Origin: Deltaproteobacteria bacterium CG11_big_fil_rev_8_21_14_0_20_49_13
GTDB taxonomy: Bacteria; UBA10199; GCA-002796325; 1-14-0-20-49-13
Length of the DNA stretch: 33,952 nucleotides
Direction of reading: 5' to 3'
Assembly: GCA_002796305.1 (NCBI GenBank)
Contig: PCWZ01000020.1
Location: forward strand, 27,097-61,048
Position numbers and translations under genes: made by a program. The notes beneath the pieces were generated by a model that saw only the letters and a list, made by a program, of their open reading frames with translations, was not told the origin of the DNA and did not search any database. This document shows, one piece after another, positions 8,055 to 18,300 of this stretch. Every line of letters begins with the position of its first letter. Position 1 is the stretch's first letter.

Positions 8055-8660
8055 TTAAGTTTGTGCCACGATCAATTTCAAAACATCACCCGTGATATCC
8101 TCTTCGTTGAGAATTCTGAAACCCGCTTCTTGTAGCGTAGCAAGTGTGTCTTGAGTAAAATCGACACCAAACATGAAACGAGTGTAGGGGGTCACCATCT
8201 TTTGGATCAATCGTCGGATCGGTTTTTTGGATAAGACGTATTCAAGGAAAAGGATTTTCCCGCCCCTCTTGCAAACGCGCCTCAATTCATGGGCGGCGAC
8301 GGCAGGTTGATCCACGACACAGCAGAGGAAGGTCGCGACAATGAAATCAAAGGATTCATCGGGAAAAGGAAGTTGATAGACGCTTGCCTTTTTGAACTCC
8401 ACGTTTTTCCCATCATACAAGGATGCCTTTTTTTTAGCGCGTTCAAGCATTCCCGCACTCAAATCAATACCGACCACAGCCGCATCCATTGGGTAGAAGG
8501 GCATATTACAGCCGGTACCTACACCGGCATCCAAAATCTTTCCTGATAATCCCTCCCATATTCGCTTCCTGATCCTTCGATAGCGGAATCTCTCAAAGGG
8601 CCAGTCAATCAAGTTATAAAAGCGGGAGGTCCGGTCGAATTTTTTCTCCAAATTTTCCAT
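8055..8660 (-). CDS. Class I SAM-dependent methyltransferase (UbiE-like) in arsenosugar cassette
   Basis: The 201-residue product has the SAM-binding motif I (ILDAGVGTGCN), motif II acidic residue (VVGIDLS), the LPFPDESFDFIVATF post-motif and RVCKRGGKILFLEY. This is the general layout of small-molecule class I methyltransferases of the UbiE/COQ5 type. The start at 8660 has a clear AGGAGA six bases upstream, although it lies 47 bp inside the preceding gene, so the two overlap out of frame. It is separate from the arsenite methyltransferase in the same operon and lacks that family's cysteine set. It may methylate an arsenosugar intermediate or an unrelated small molecule; the sequence does not decide this. 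Confidence 0.85.
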   Translation of the reverse strand: MENLEKKFDRTSRFYNLIDWPFERFRYRRIRKRIWEGLSGKILDAGVGTGCNMPFYPMDAAVVGIDLSAGMLERAKKKASLYDGKNVEFKKASVYQLPFPDESFDFIVATFLCCVVDQPAVAAHELRRVCKRGGKILFLEYVLSKKPIRRLIQKMVTPYTRFMFGVDFTQDTLATLQEAGFRILNEEDITGDVLKLIVAQT

Positions 8661-9231
8661 ATTGTTCTCCTGTGTCGATGTCTTCCAACTCCGGAAGCAA
8701 GGCCGTGCTTAAATTTAAGCCTCTTGCTCTCTCTAGCGTTTGCGCAAAAACACGTTCGGTCCCCCAATCGATTCCGGCAAAAAGCTCCGGATAAACTTGG
8801 CGGCATCCGATCAGATAATAACCGCCGTCCTTTGCCGGTCCGAGCACAAGATCGGCTTTCTCCAAATCCTGAAAAGCTTTCAAAATAAGGGGACGATCCA
8901 CATCAATGCAATCAGTCCCAATCAAGACGGCATGTTCGGTTTCTTCCAAGCTTTGAGTGAGAGCCTGCTTCATCCTCTCACCGAGATCGCCACCAGATTG
9001 AGGCTTAAGGTGGCTTATTTGCAGCCATGACTGAAATTTCTCTCTCAGCTCCGGAGGGTCGTAATACAAGACTTGGGTGAACTCCCCATTACAGGGTTTG
9101 GTACTCCTCATCACAATCTCCACCATTGTCTTGTATGCCAAAGCAGCATTGACCGCACCGATCGCTTGGGCCAAACGGATCTTGACCTTACCTGCTTCGG
9201 GGTGCTTTGCAAAAATTAAAAGTTGCTTCAT
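8614..9231 (-). CDS. TIGR04282-type (DUF2064) arsenosugar-associated transferase
   Basis: The 205-residue product begins MKQLLIFAKHPEAGKVKIRL, a diagnostic start of the DUF2064/TIGR04282 group. It has VLIGTDCIDVDRPLI and LVLGPAKDGGYYLIG, which resemble the GT-A-like nucleotidyltransferase fold of CofC/MobA-type proteins. Family members are annotated as arsenosugar biosynthesis glycosyltransferases by gene neighbourhood. The ATG at 9231 overlaps the stop of the preceding TIGR04283 gene (ATGA), arguing for translational coupling. A longer in-frame extension to 9387 is only the overlapping coding region of that neighbour. No Shine-Dalgarno is visible, as expected for coupled starts. It could activate a sugar rather than transfer one. 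Confidence 0.87.
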   Translation of the reverse strand: MKQLLIFAKHPEAGKVKIRLAQAIGAVNAALAYKTMVEIVMRSTKPCNGEFTQVLYYDPPELREKFQSWLQISHLKPQSGGDLGERMKQALTQSLEETEHAVLIGTDCIDVDRPLILKAFQDLEKADLVLGPAKDGGYYLIGCRQVYPELFAGIDWGTERVFAQTLERARGLNLSTALLPELEDIDTGEQYGKFGEKIRPDLPLL

Positions 9232-9842
9232 AAAGTTTTTTTTAATGAAGGCCATGCCTGACGAGTCCACCGACAGGCATACATCCACGTGAGCTTCGCC
9301 CAACCTGTTTCGGCGTAGCGGCGAGCGCTCGTGCGGAGCGGGGTGCCGGTGCACCGAAGCTGGACTCCCTTTTGCCTGGCCCGCCACACGAACAAATGGT
9401 CTTCCCCATAGAGAGCATCTTCAGGAAAACCCCCGATCTTTTCAAATTTTTCCTTTGATACACAAAATCCTTGATCCCCAAATGGAACACCGAGAATGCG
9501 GGAACGAATCCAGCACCCGATTTCATTGATAAACATCAGCGGCGGGCCATCGGGCAAAAAGCGCAGATTGAAATAATGAAGGGCATGTGGATTTTTGCCC
9601 AGAGATCCGAGCAAAGCGACGAGAGTTTTTGATGAGAGTCTGGAATCGGCATGCAGAAACCACAGAAAATCTCGTGTAGCCTTACGTGCCCCAACGTTCA
9701 GTTGTTTGGGCCGTGATGCCCCGCGAACGACGATCAATTCCGCCTCCTTTTCAATAGGTCGAAGATCTCCCAAGAGCGCTGAAAGCGCGCCTTCGCCTGG
9801 CCCGACAGGAATGATGATCGAAATGTCTTTAAAGGTAATCAT
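9228..9842 (-). CDS. TIGR04283-type GT2 glycosyltransferase (arsenosugar-associated)
   Basis: The 204-residue GT2-fold enzyme starts ITFKDISIIIPVGPGEGALS. It has the nucleotide-sugar region LIVVRGASRPKQLNVGAR, the metal-site-like FLHADSRL, and the family block GVPFGDQGFCVSKEKFEKIG followed by YGEDHLFVWRARQKG and RTSARRY. These match the short GT2 group (TIGR04283) that co-occurs with arsS and the DUF2064 gene. The ATG lies three bases after the arsM stop. The C-terminus overlaps the next start by ATGA. Predicted role: adding or transferring the sugar moiety of an arsenosugar, known only by genomic association as far as I can say. Confidence 0.87.
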   Translation of the reverse strand: MITFKDISIIIPVGPGEGALSALLGDLRPIEKEAELIVVRGASRPKQLNVGARKATRDFLWFLHADSRLSSKTLVALLGSLGKNPHALHYFNLRFLPDGPPLMFINEIGCWIRSRILGVPFGDQGFCVSKEKFEKIGGFPEDALYGEDHLFVWRARQKGVQLRCTGTPLRTSARRYAETGWAKLTWMYACRWTRQAWPSLKKTL

Positions 9843-9845
9843 GGT

Positions 9846-10901
9846 TTAACAGCACCCTTGGTTTGATGGTGTTTCCTCGGGACCGGTGGACCTTTGCGGT
9901 TTACAATCGAATAAACCGTAGTGAGTCGACACATCCCCTTCGACACGGAAGTGCGGCGCGTATCGGGTCTGTGTCAGCATGGCCGCCGTGTTTCTGCATA
10001 CGAGCACGGGTCTTCCTTTTTCAAAAAGGTGATGATCATCCAGCGGGAAGGCTTGCGGACATTGAGGGATGGTCCCCAAGTAATAGGCCACCTGGCCATA
10101 GTCCTCACAGCGATCCTCCAACTTCAGTTTGAATGCCCGAACGGTCACCGAATAAAATGAAATAGCCCCCAGTTGATGCTCAAGCTCAGGGTTCTCAATG
10201 GTAAGCTTTCTTTGCGTCACCACACGGTGGTCAAGGCACCCCACATCCATCATGAGTCTGCGAAAATCTTCGGTGTACAAGGCTCCACCGAGACATTCAC
10301 CTATCAACGTTGGATCTTCTGCCAGATATTTCGGGATTCTCCTGTCGGAAAAGATATCCGCGAAATAGAGTTCACCGCCGGGTTTCAGCACACGGAAGAT
10401 TTCGGAAAAGACCCGCCGCTTTTCCGGTGAGAGATTGATGACACAATTGGAGACCACGACATCAATGGAACCGGTCTTGATCCCCAGCCCCTCAAGGTCT
10501 TCGATATACCCGTTTAAGAATTCTATATTGCTCTTTTCGTGCCCGAAGGTTTGCGCGTGATAGTCGACATGCTTCTTGGCGACCGCCAATTGCTCCGCCG
10601 TCATATCGACACCGATCACCTTGCCTTCCGATCCCACGAGTTTGGAGAGAAGGAAGGTATCCCGCCCTGTTCCGCAACCGAGGTCCAGAACAGTTTTGCC
10701 CTCCAATACGGCGGGAATTGGCGAGCCGCATCCGTAAAATTTCTCCAACACCTCCGGATGAATCTGACCCAGGATGGGTTTCAGATGTACGGGCATGGCA
10801 TCCAACGTACAACAGGCGTTGGTCTTTAAGTCCGCATTGGTTTTGAGCGTCTTTCCATAATATTGTTTTACCGTTTCCAGGGTATGATGATTGTCTGTCA
10901 T
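9846..10901 (-). CDS. arsM: Arsenite S-adenosylmethionine methyltransferase, arsenosugar-cluster type
   Basis: Methylates trivalent arsenic using SAM, giving methyl- and dimethylarsenicals. The 351-residue product has the SAM motif VLDLGCGTGRD (about 71-81), GVDMTAEQL, and FLNGYIEDLEGLG. The cysteine pattern of ArsM is visible: the N-terminal pair C30-C31, C58, C153 in VVSNCVINLSPEKR and C203 in GECLGGALYTEDF. A C-terminal extension with a terminal GCC is present. The ATG at 10901 overlaps the arsS stop (ATGA) and has GGAGG nine bases upstream, inside the last codons of arsS, so an in-frame start at 10919 is not needed. Its position after arsS fits supply of dimethylarsenite to ArsS. Confidence 0.92.
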   Translation of the reverse strand: MTDNHHTLETVKQYYGKTLKTNADLKTNACCTLDAMPVHLKPILGQIHPEVLEKFYGCGSPIPAVLEGKTVLDLGCGTGRDTFLLSKLVGSEGKVIGVDMTAEQLAVAKKHVDYHAQTFGHEKSNIEFLNGYIEDLEGLGIKTGSIDVVVSNCVINLSPEKRRVFSEIFRVLKPGGELYFADIFSDRRIPKYLAEDPTLIGECLGGALYTEDFRRLMMDVGCLDHRVVTQRKLTIENPELEHQLGAISFYSVTVRAFKLKLEDRCEDYGQVAYYLGTIPQCPQAFPLDDHHLFEKGRPVLVCRNTAAMLTQTRYAPHFRVEGDVSTHYGLFDCKPQRSTGPEETPSNQGCC

Positions 10902-11854
10902 ATCAGTTTTCCTCCACAAGATGACCCGGCCCCCGCCGTGCAGCCATAGCAGTGGTTGGCAAAGGCGATGGGGCTTTTGTTAATTTGATCGAAGGTTTCA
11001 ATATCCCAAATGTTTGTTTTTGTCTTGCCACTAGGGATGTCTAACATCTGGTTAAAATCGCAATCATAGATGTTTCCATCCCACCCGATGGAAATCAGGT
11101 TTCGGCACATGACGATCGAAGCCGCAGTGGCATTGAAGTTGTTCGCGAGCAGTGTCATGTATTCTTCATATTTATTTTCTCTGACCAATTGATCCAAAAA
11201 TCGCTTGATCGGCATGTTGGTAATCGTGAAGAGATGGTTGAATTCGATGCCGAAGAGTTCGTGCAGTTCTTTTTTGTAATCGAGTTCGAGCTTCTCTTGT
11301 GAGGGAGGCAAAAAGGCCCCCAGCGGATTGTAAACCAGATCGAGTGTGAGTCCCGAATCGTTCTTTCCATAACCGAGTTCATTCAATAACAGTAAGGCGC
11401 GAATACTCTTATCGAACACACCACCGCCTCGCTGAGCATCTACATTCTTCTTGGAGTAACACGGAAGAGAGGCCACGACCTTTACCTGATGTGCTTTCAG
11501 AAAATGCGCCGTTTCCTCCTGGCCTTTCTCAAAGAAGACCGTCAGATTACATCGGTCGATCACTTCCTTGTTCCGCTGTCTGGCGGCTGCAACCAGTGTG
11601 CGAAAATGAGGATTGAGTTCGGGCGCGCCGCCGGTGATATCGACGGTGTAAATGGTGGGCGATTGATCCAAGAGTTCGATCAGGCGATCCACCGTTCTCT
11701 TTTCCATGATCTCGGTTCGCTTCGGTCCCGCCTCCACATGACAATGATGGCAGGCCTGGTTGCAGAGCTTGCCGACATTGACTTGCAGGATCTCCAGCGG
11801 TTTGTGCGTGATGTCGATCCGATGTTCAACCAGATTGTTTTCAAATGATCTCAT
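10898..11854 (-). CDS. arsS: Arsenosugar biosynthesis radical SAM enzyme ArsS
   Basis: Radical SAM enzyme of the family that joins a 5'-deoxyadenosyl group from SAM to a dimethylarsenical, the committed step to arsenosugars. The 318-residue product has the canonical cluster motif CNQACHHC (C31, C35, C38), then HVEAGP and VDITGGAPELNPHF. A C-terminal DUF3641 region follows with CRNLISIGWDGNIYDCDFNQ and the cysteine-rich tail CYGCTAGAGSSCGG, which probably binds auxiliary iron-sulfur clusters. It is the first gene of a seven-gene - strand operon and lies behind a recognisable promoter with an overlapping palindrome. The ATG at 11854 is preceded by GAAAGGGG. Length and all motifs look intact. 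Confidence 0.93.
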   Translation of the reverse strand: MRSFENNLVEHRIDITHKPLEILQVNVGKLCNQACHHCHVEAGPKRTEIMEKRTVDRLIELLDQSPTIYTVDITGGAPELNPHFRTLVAAARQRNKEVIDRCNLTVFFEKGQEETAHFLKAHQVKVVASLPCYSKKNVDAQRGGGVFDKSIRALLLLNELGYGKNDSGLTLDLVYNPLGAFLPPSQEKLELDYKKELHELFGIEFNHLFTITNMPIKRFLDQLVRENKYEEYMTLLANNFNATAASIVMCRNLISIGWDGNIYDCDFNQMLDIPSGKTKTNIWDIETFDQINKSPIAFANHCYGCTAGAGSSCGGKLI

Positions 11855-11872
11855 ATAACCCCTTTCACTTCT

Positions 11873-11901
11873 TGTTTATAAACAGGGCAATAAAATGTCA
11901 A
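11873..11901 (-). promoter_or_regulatory. Predicted sigma70-type promoter of the arsS operon with 12-bp palindrome
   Basis: On the - strand a perfect -35 box TTGACA (11896-11901) is followed after 15 bases by TATAAA (11875-11880), or after 17 by TAAACA. The perfect palindrome TGTTTATAAACA (11873-11884) covers the -10 position, where a repressor would block RNA polymerase. It lies about 19 bp before the arsS start codon. No ArsR gene is in the window, so the cognate regulator is unknown. Boxes are by eye; the 15-bp spacer is shorter than ideal. Confidence 0.5.
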
Positions 11902-12162
11902 GGATGTCTGGAACTGTCGCCGGCCATCTGAAAACCGACAATTACCTTCCCTTGTATTATATTGGCACACATCCCCCGGTAAACGCCAGTGGTGACGCCC
12001 TTGGGGTATACATCCCCCGCACACCGGCTCCTTACGGGCTGGGGCACACCGTCCATAATGGCGGTTTTGGGTGAAGTGCGTTATTTCGTTGCAAGATTAG
12101 TAGGATAAGCTACAAACCTGATGCGCGAATTTGTATCTGGGGGTGGTGTCGCGTCATATAAC
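11902..12162. other. Non-coding stretch between arsS and the inverted-repeat element
   Basis: About 260 bp between the arsS promoter and the repeat element before the glucan synthase gene. I see no convincing coding frame, RNA gene or terminator. It contains a direct repeat ACATCCCCC at 11969-11977 and 12010-12018, and two copies of CACACCG near 12020-12060. This may be decayed sequence at the right edge of the arsenic cassette. Confidence 0.5.
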
Positions 12163-12166
12163 TGGT

Positions 12167-12310
12167 GGGCACCTCTAAAAACCCATCGGCGTGTCATTGC
12201 GAGGGAGCGTAGCGACCGAAGCAATCCAGTGAAATCAAGTGTTTGCGGGGAGATTGCCGCGCCCCTTCGGGGCTCGCAATGACAGAACGAGCAGGTTTTT
12301 AGAGGTACCC
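12167..12310. mobile_element. MITE-like palindromic repeat element (144 bp)
   Basis: The ends are 17-bp inverted repeats, GGGCACCTCTAAAAACC at 12167-12183 and its complement at 12294-12310, with one mismatch. Inside is a perfect 12-bp inverted pair, TGTCATTGCGAG (12192-12203) and CTCGCAATGACA (12273-12284), then GCAATC/GATTGC and a small hairpin GCCCC-TTC-GGGGC (12261-12273). TGGT lies directly outside both ends (12163-12166 and 12311-12314), a possible 4-bp target duplication. It encodes no protein. The CATTGCGAG core resembles palindromic repeats I recall from many environmental bacterial genomes; that resemblance is from memory. Confidence 0.75.
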
Positions 12311-12340
12311 TGGTGTGTATAGGGGGATAATTAATACCAA

Positions 12341-15300
12341 ATGAAGATCAGCGTACTGATAGGCTACTTTGCCAAACAAGGAGAGGCTCGTGAGGCGCTC
12401 AAGAAATTACGGCATAAAGGTTTTGGCCGTGCCGCGTTATTAAGCAAGGGTGAGGACGGAAAGGTCAGGGCGCGACGTTCAATTTTTGGCGTCGACCGAA
12501 AGCTCATTAAATATCACGCGCGCCTGCTTGCGTCCGGCGAGACCGTCCTGATACTGCAGGAACCTATCGAAAAGATGCGGGTTCCGTTCGAACTCTTTCT
12601 CGAGATCGGTGAGATACCACCGGCCCTTTTTGTCCTTCATCAGCAGATCAAAGGTCCGAAACTGGAGAACGTTAGTCCCGGAGGAACATCGCTTAATCTC
12701 TCACAACTTCTTGAACATGCTAAAAGTCTGGCCGCAGATCATCAACTTGATCCAAAGCCCGTTAAAAATATAGAACTGTTAAGGCACCTCGAAGAGGGGC
12801 GCAAGTGGGTGCAGTGGGCGTGTCTTAACCTTTCCGAGGCCGGTCATCTGCAACAGAGCGTGTCGCCCGCGGCCGAGTGGCTCCTTGACAATGAATATAT
12901 ACTCGAAAGCACGGCCCGCGACATACGGCTCAATCTTCCGCGTAACTTTTACCGGCAGCTTCCTTCCCTTGCGAACGGCCCCGAACGCGGGTTGCCTCGC
13001 ATCTACGGCCTGGCTCGCGAACTCGTTTCTCACACCGATATGCGCCTAGACGAAGAGAACGTGCTCGCCTTTATCGAAACATATCAGTCCGAAAAGACGC
13101 TCTCGATAGGCGAGCTCTGGGCGGTTCCCCAGATGCTCAGGGCAGTACTGCTCGAAGGCATCGGACAGCTGGCTGAAAGGGCGGTCTCCGATCTGCGCGA
13201 GCGGGAACTGGCCGATCTGTGGGCCAACCGCCTCATAACGGTCACTCGTAGGAAACCACACCAGCTCTTTTCTATCATGGCGGAGCTCTCCGAGTCCGAA
13301 CCTAACCCCAGCCCATGTTTTGCCGCTCAGCTGATAGATTACCTCTACGACGAAGGGACCGCACTGGTCCCCGTGCAGGGCTGGCTTGAAAGAACATTCC
13401 ACAGGACATTGAACGAGCTGACCATTCGTGAGACTAACCGTCAGACCAAGGATCAGCTCTCGATAGGGAACGCCTTTATAAGTTTGCGTCAGCTTTCGCT
13501 TCTTGATTGGAAGAAATGTTTTGAGACACTAAGCAAGGTGGATCAGACGTTGCGGCACGATCCCGCGAACATCTATTCTAAAATGGATTTTGCCACGCGC
13601 GATATGTATCGCCGCGCCATTGAAGATCTCCACCGCGGGTCCGGCCTTTCGGAGGAAGAGGTCGCAAAACAGGCCGTCGAGATGGCTTCTGAAGCGAGCT
13701 TCGGCCCGGGGCGTGATGAGCTTTCGGGGCATGTGGGAACGTATTTGATAGGCGACAGGAGAGGGAATCTGGCCAAACGTGTCGGTTGCAGGGAGGCCCT
13801 TCGCTTCCGTTTTCTTCATTGGGCGTATAGGCATCATACCGCGGTATATTTGATCGGCATCTCCATCTTTACAGCCGCATGTTTTTTCTTCTCTTTCAGA
13901 TTTGGCCTCAACGCACATCTTATTTGGGCCCAGTTGCTCATCGCCGCACTTCTTGTGATCCCAGCGAGCCAGATAGCCCTTGAAACGGTCAATTATCTTA
14001 TAACGCGCATCTTTCCGCCGCGCACCCTGCCGAAAATGGACTTTAAGGTCTCGGGCATTCCCGACGCCTGCAAGACCCTTGTCGTGGTCCCGATGATGCT
14101 GACCGATCTGGAGACGGTGAGGGAAGAAGCGGAAAAGCTCGAGGTCCGCTATTTAGCCAATACGGACAACAATCTTTTGTTCGGCCTTTATTCTGATTTT
14201 ACGGATGCCGACAAGGACCATGTCGAAACGGATGCGCCTTTACTTCATGCCGCCAGAAAGGGCATCGAGTTCTTGAACCAGCGTTATGAAGGCGGGCGTT
14301 TCTTTCTCTTCCACCGCGAGAGGAAATGGTGCGCCTCGGAAGGAAAATTCATCGGCTGGGAGCGAAAGCGCGGAAAACTTGAAGAGCTAAATCGTCTGAT
14401 CGACGGAACAAGAGCGCCGGATGTCGATCCCCTTGTCTACGTAGGGGATCAGGACCGCCTTGCTAATATAAGATATGTGATCACCCTCGACAGCGATACA
14501 CAGTTGCCGCACGACACCGCTCGCAGGATGATAGAGACGCTGTCGCATCCTCTTAACGTGGCGCGTATGCATGGCACAGGTCGTGTCCGGTCTGGCTACT
14601 CTATCATACAACCGCGTGTCAGTCCTTCACTCCCGAGCACGAGCGGCGCGCCATTTAGCAGGCTCTTCTCCGACCCCGTGGGCATCGACCCTTACACGAA
14701 TGCCGTTTCCGACGTTTCGCAGGACCTTGCGGGTGAGGGCTCTTATCACGGCAAGGGTATCTACGACGTTCGAACTTTCAGTAAGGTCCTCTCCGGCAGA
14801 TTTCCGGAGGACCTGCTCCTCAGCCACGACCTTATCGAAGGCTCTCATGTCAGGGTAGGACTTGCCAGCGATATCGAACTGTATGATGAGTTCCCGCAGG
14901 ATTATTTAAGCTACGTTAAAAGGCAACACCGCTGGGTCCGGGGAGACTGGCAGATAGCCGACTGGATACTGCCGCGCGTTCCAAAGGCCGGCGGCGGGCG
15001 TCATGCTAACGTCCTTACGTGGTTCGACCGCTGGAAGGTGCTCGACAACCTCCGTCGCAGCTGGCTCCCCGCGACCAGTTTGGGCTTTCTCATTGCCTCG
15101 TGGTTCATCTCTTCACAGGCCGGGTGGATAGCTACTGCTGTGGTCGCCGTTCAATTGTTCTTTCACTCTCTGGCACAGCCGGTCACTTGGGCGACAACGG
15201 GGCAGGGAATAAAGGGCGTCTCTTTTGCCAAGAAGGTATACGACATGCTACGCGTGCTGGTGGAGGCGGCGTTACTTCCGTATCAGGCATGGCTTTCTTT

Positions 15301-18300
15301 TGATGCAACGATGAGGGTCTTTTATCGTCGGTGCATCTCCCATCGAAGGCTCCTTGAGTGGACCTCGGCACAGGCCGCGCATGGCATTGTCCAGGCCAAG
15401 GTGCCCGTCTTCATTCTTTCACTCGTTCTTATCAGTTCGTTAAGCGTGTTCGTAGGATGGGCGCTACTTCAATTCCGTCCGGAAAGTTTTCAGGCGGCGT
15501 TGCCGTGGCTTATCCTCTGGTTCATCTCGCCTCTCTTTGGATGGCTTCTTAACAGGCGGCCGAAGGTAGAACAGCCGCAATTCATGCTTCCGGCGGAGGA
15601 CCGTCAGTTCATGCGGGATGTTGCGCGGAGGACATGGCGCTATTTCACTGATTTCGTGAACGATGATACCTCGTGGTTGCCGCCGGACAATTATCAGGTC
15701 GCCTATCAGGACAAGCTCGCCATGAGGACGAGCCCTACCAATATTGGACTCTATCTGGTGAGCGTGCTCGGCGCCAAGGATTTTGGATATGTCACTCTAG
15801 ACGATGTTGTCTTTAAACTGAGCAAGACGATGGAGAGCATTGCAAAACTTGAGCGTTACGAAGGCCATCTTTTGAACTGGTATGATATTAAGACGCTGGA
15901 ACCCCTAAGCCCCCGCTATGTTTCCATGGTGGACAGCGGAAACCTGCTCGGTTCGCTCTGGTCCATGGACCAGGGGCTTATTGATCTCATTCAGTCGCCG
16001 CTCCTTGGGCCCCAGGCATTCGAAGGGCTCAAAGACGCGGTGCATGTCTTGCAACAGGTCATCCGCGACGAAAAACAGACTGGCTTTAATTTTCAGGTCA
16101 TGCGTGAACTTATGCAGGCATGGAAGTATCCGCCGGATACCGCTGTCGGGCTTCTTTCTCTCCTTCGAAGGACAGAAAAAGAGACCGGCGACCTTTTCAA
16201 GAGGGCGTTTGATGCCGCCGCACCTAACAAGAAGATAATATATTGGATAAAACAGGTTGAGGACCAGCTTGTGGCATGGAAGAATATCGCCGACCGTTAT
16301 CTTACGTGGATAGAGATCTTGAGCGAAAAGACGGAAGGCGAGATATCCATACTCGACCCTTATGCCGTACCTGCATTCCGTGCCGCCGTTCAAAACGTGC
16401 CGTCGCTTAAAGATATCGCCAGCGGACAGATTCCGTGCATAGCGTCCCTTGCTTTCATACGCACCATTGCGCCGGCGGGCGACGCTGCCCTGCGCGACTG
16501 GATAGACCGGGTCGTCAACGCCTTCGAAAAGTCAAAGTGGCTTGCCAATGAAAAGCTCGATCATTCCATCATACTAATGCATTCAGTGCGCGATCTCTCC
16601 GGCTCGATCAACATGAACTTTCTGTACAATACCGACCGCCGGTTGTTCTCTATCGGATACAACGTCTCTGAAGGACGTCTGGACCGCGCTTTTTACGATC
16701 TGCTGGCGAGCGAAGCGCGCCTGGGAAGTTTCGTTGCCATCGCCCGCGGTGATATTCCCACAGATCACTGGTTCTCCATGAGCCGTCCCTACGGCGCTAT
16801 CGGCCGGCGACGGGTGCTCCTCAGCTGGACCGGGACGATGTTCGAATATCTGATGCCTCTGCTCTTTCAGCGTAGCTATGCAAATTCCTTGCTCGACAAA
16901 TCGACGCGCGAAGCCGTGGCCATTCAGATGGCCTACGGTTCCAAACACCATGTGCCGTGGGGGATATCTGAGTGCGCATACGGCGATCTGGATATTCACA
17001 AGACCCATCAGTACGCGGCCTTCGGTGTGCCTGAACTGGGGCTCAAGCGTGATCTGGCAGAGAGGATGGTCGTTGCGCCTTATGCCACCATGCTGGCGCT
17101 AAATATCGCTCCACAGGCGGCGGTCAAGAACCTGAAAAGATTTTCGGAGCTGGGGCTCCTCAACGATTACGGATATTACGAGGCGATCGATTTTTCCCAA
17201 CAGCCAAGCCGCGAGGGCGAGCACGGCGTGGCGGTAAGAACCTATATGGCTCACCATCAGGGAATGAGCTTTATGGCGCTCACCAATCTGCTCCACGATA
17301 ATTCTCTCCAGCGCCATTTTCACAGCGATCCGCGCGTGCGCGCCGCCGAGTCCCTTTTGCATGAGCGTATTCCGAACACTCCTCCGCTACATCACATCTC
17401 CACGCGCGAGCGTGTTTCTTCCGTTGCGAGTATTGGCGACGTGACGCCCGCGGTGAGTCAGTTCGATACGCCTCATACCAGCAGTCCGAAGACACAACTT
17501 CTTTCCAACAGCCGTTACAGCCTGATGGTAACGAACGCCGGCGGCGGTTACAGCCGTTGGAACAATATTGAGATCACTCGCTGGCGTTCGGACAAGACCC
17601 GAGACCCATGGGGGACATTCTGCTACATACGCGATGTGGATTCGAACCAGCTCTGGTGTAACACCTACCAGCCGACCGTGGGAAAGGTATCTGACTACGG
17701 TGCGAACTTTACGCTCGACAGGGCCATGTTCCGACGCTTTGATCACGGAATAGAAAGTGAGACAGAGGTCGTTGTTGCGCCGGAGGACGATGTAGAGATA
17801 CGGCGGATCACGCTCATCAATCGTACCATGCGTACCCGCAGGCTTGATCTTACGAGTTACGTTGAGCTTTCGATGTCGACGCACGATGCGGACATTAAGC
17901 ATCCGGCCTTCAACAAGCTCTTTATAGAGACCGAAGCCTTGCCGGAGGAACATGTGCTACTCGCGCATCGTCGTCCTCGTCTTAGCGATGAAGCCCCTGT
18001 GTTCGTTGCGCACCGCCTGACGTTCGATGGCGAGCAGAACGAAGACCTGCGTTTCGAGACCGACCGTAGGCGTTTTATAGGCCGCGGAAGAACTATTGCA
18101 AGTCCCATGGGGGCGTCGCAGGAGCCGGGACGCAGCCAAGGATTTGTTCTGGACCCAGTATTGAGCCTTCGCAAGAGCGTGGTGCTTCATCCGGGTAAGC
18201 GAGTACAGGTATCCATGGTGCTTGCCGCGGGAGAGTCGCGGGAACATGCGCTTAGTCTGACCGCCAAGTACGGCGACGTGCATGCCATCGATCATGCACT

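Noticed and set aside
9232-9387. 52-codon N-terminal extension of the TIGR04282 gene
   Set aside because: The extension overlaps the end of the TIGR04283 gene and encodes no family sequence; the ATG at 9231 gives the normal start.
12261-12273. Rho-independent terminator GCCCC-TTC-GGGGC
   Set aside because: No T-run follows; it is better explained as an inner hairpin of the inverted-repeat element.
17387-17953. 188-codon - strand frame opposite ndvB, and other long antisense frames between 13046 and 20859
   Set aside because: All lie within the continuous glucan synthase gene and have low-complexity, arginine- and histidine-rich translations typical of antisense frames.
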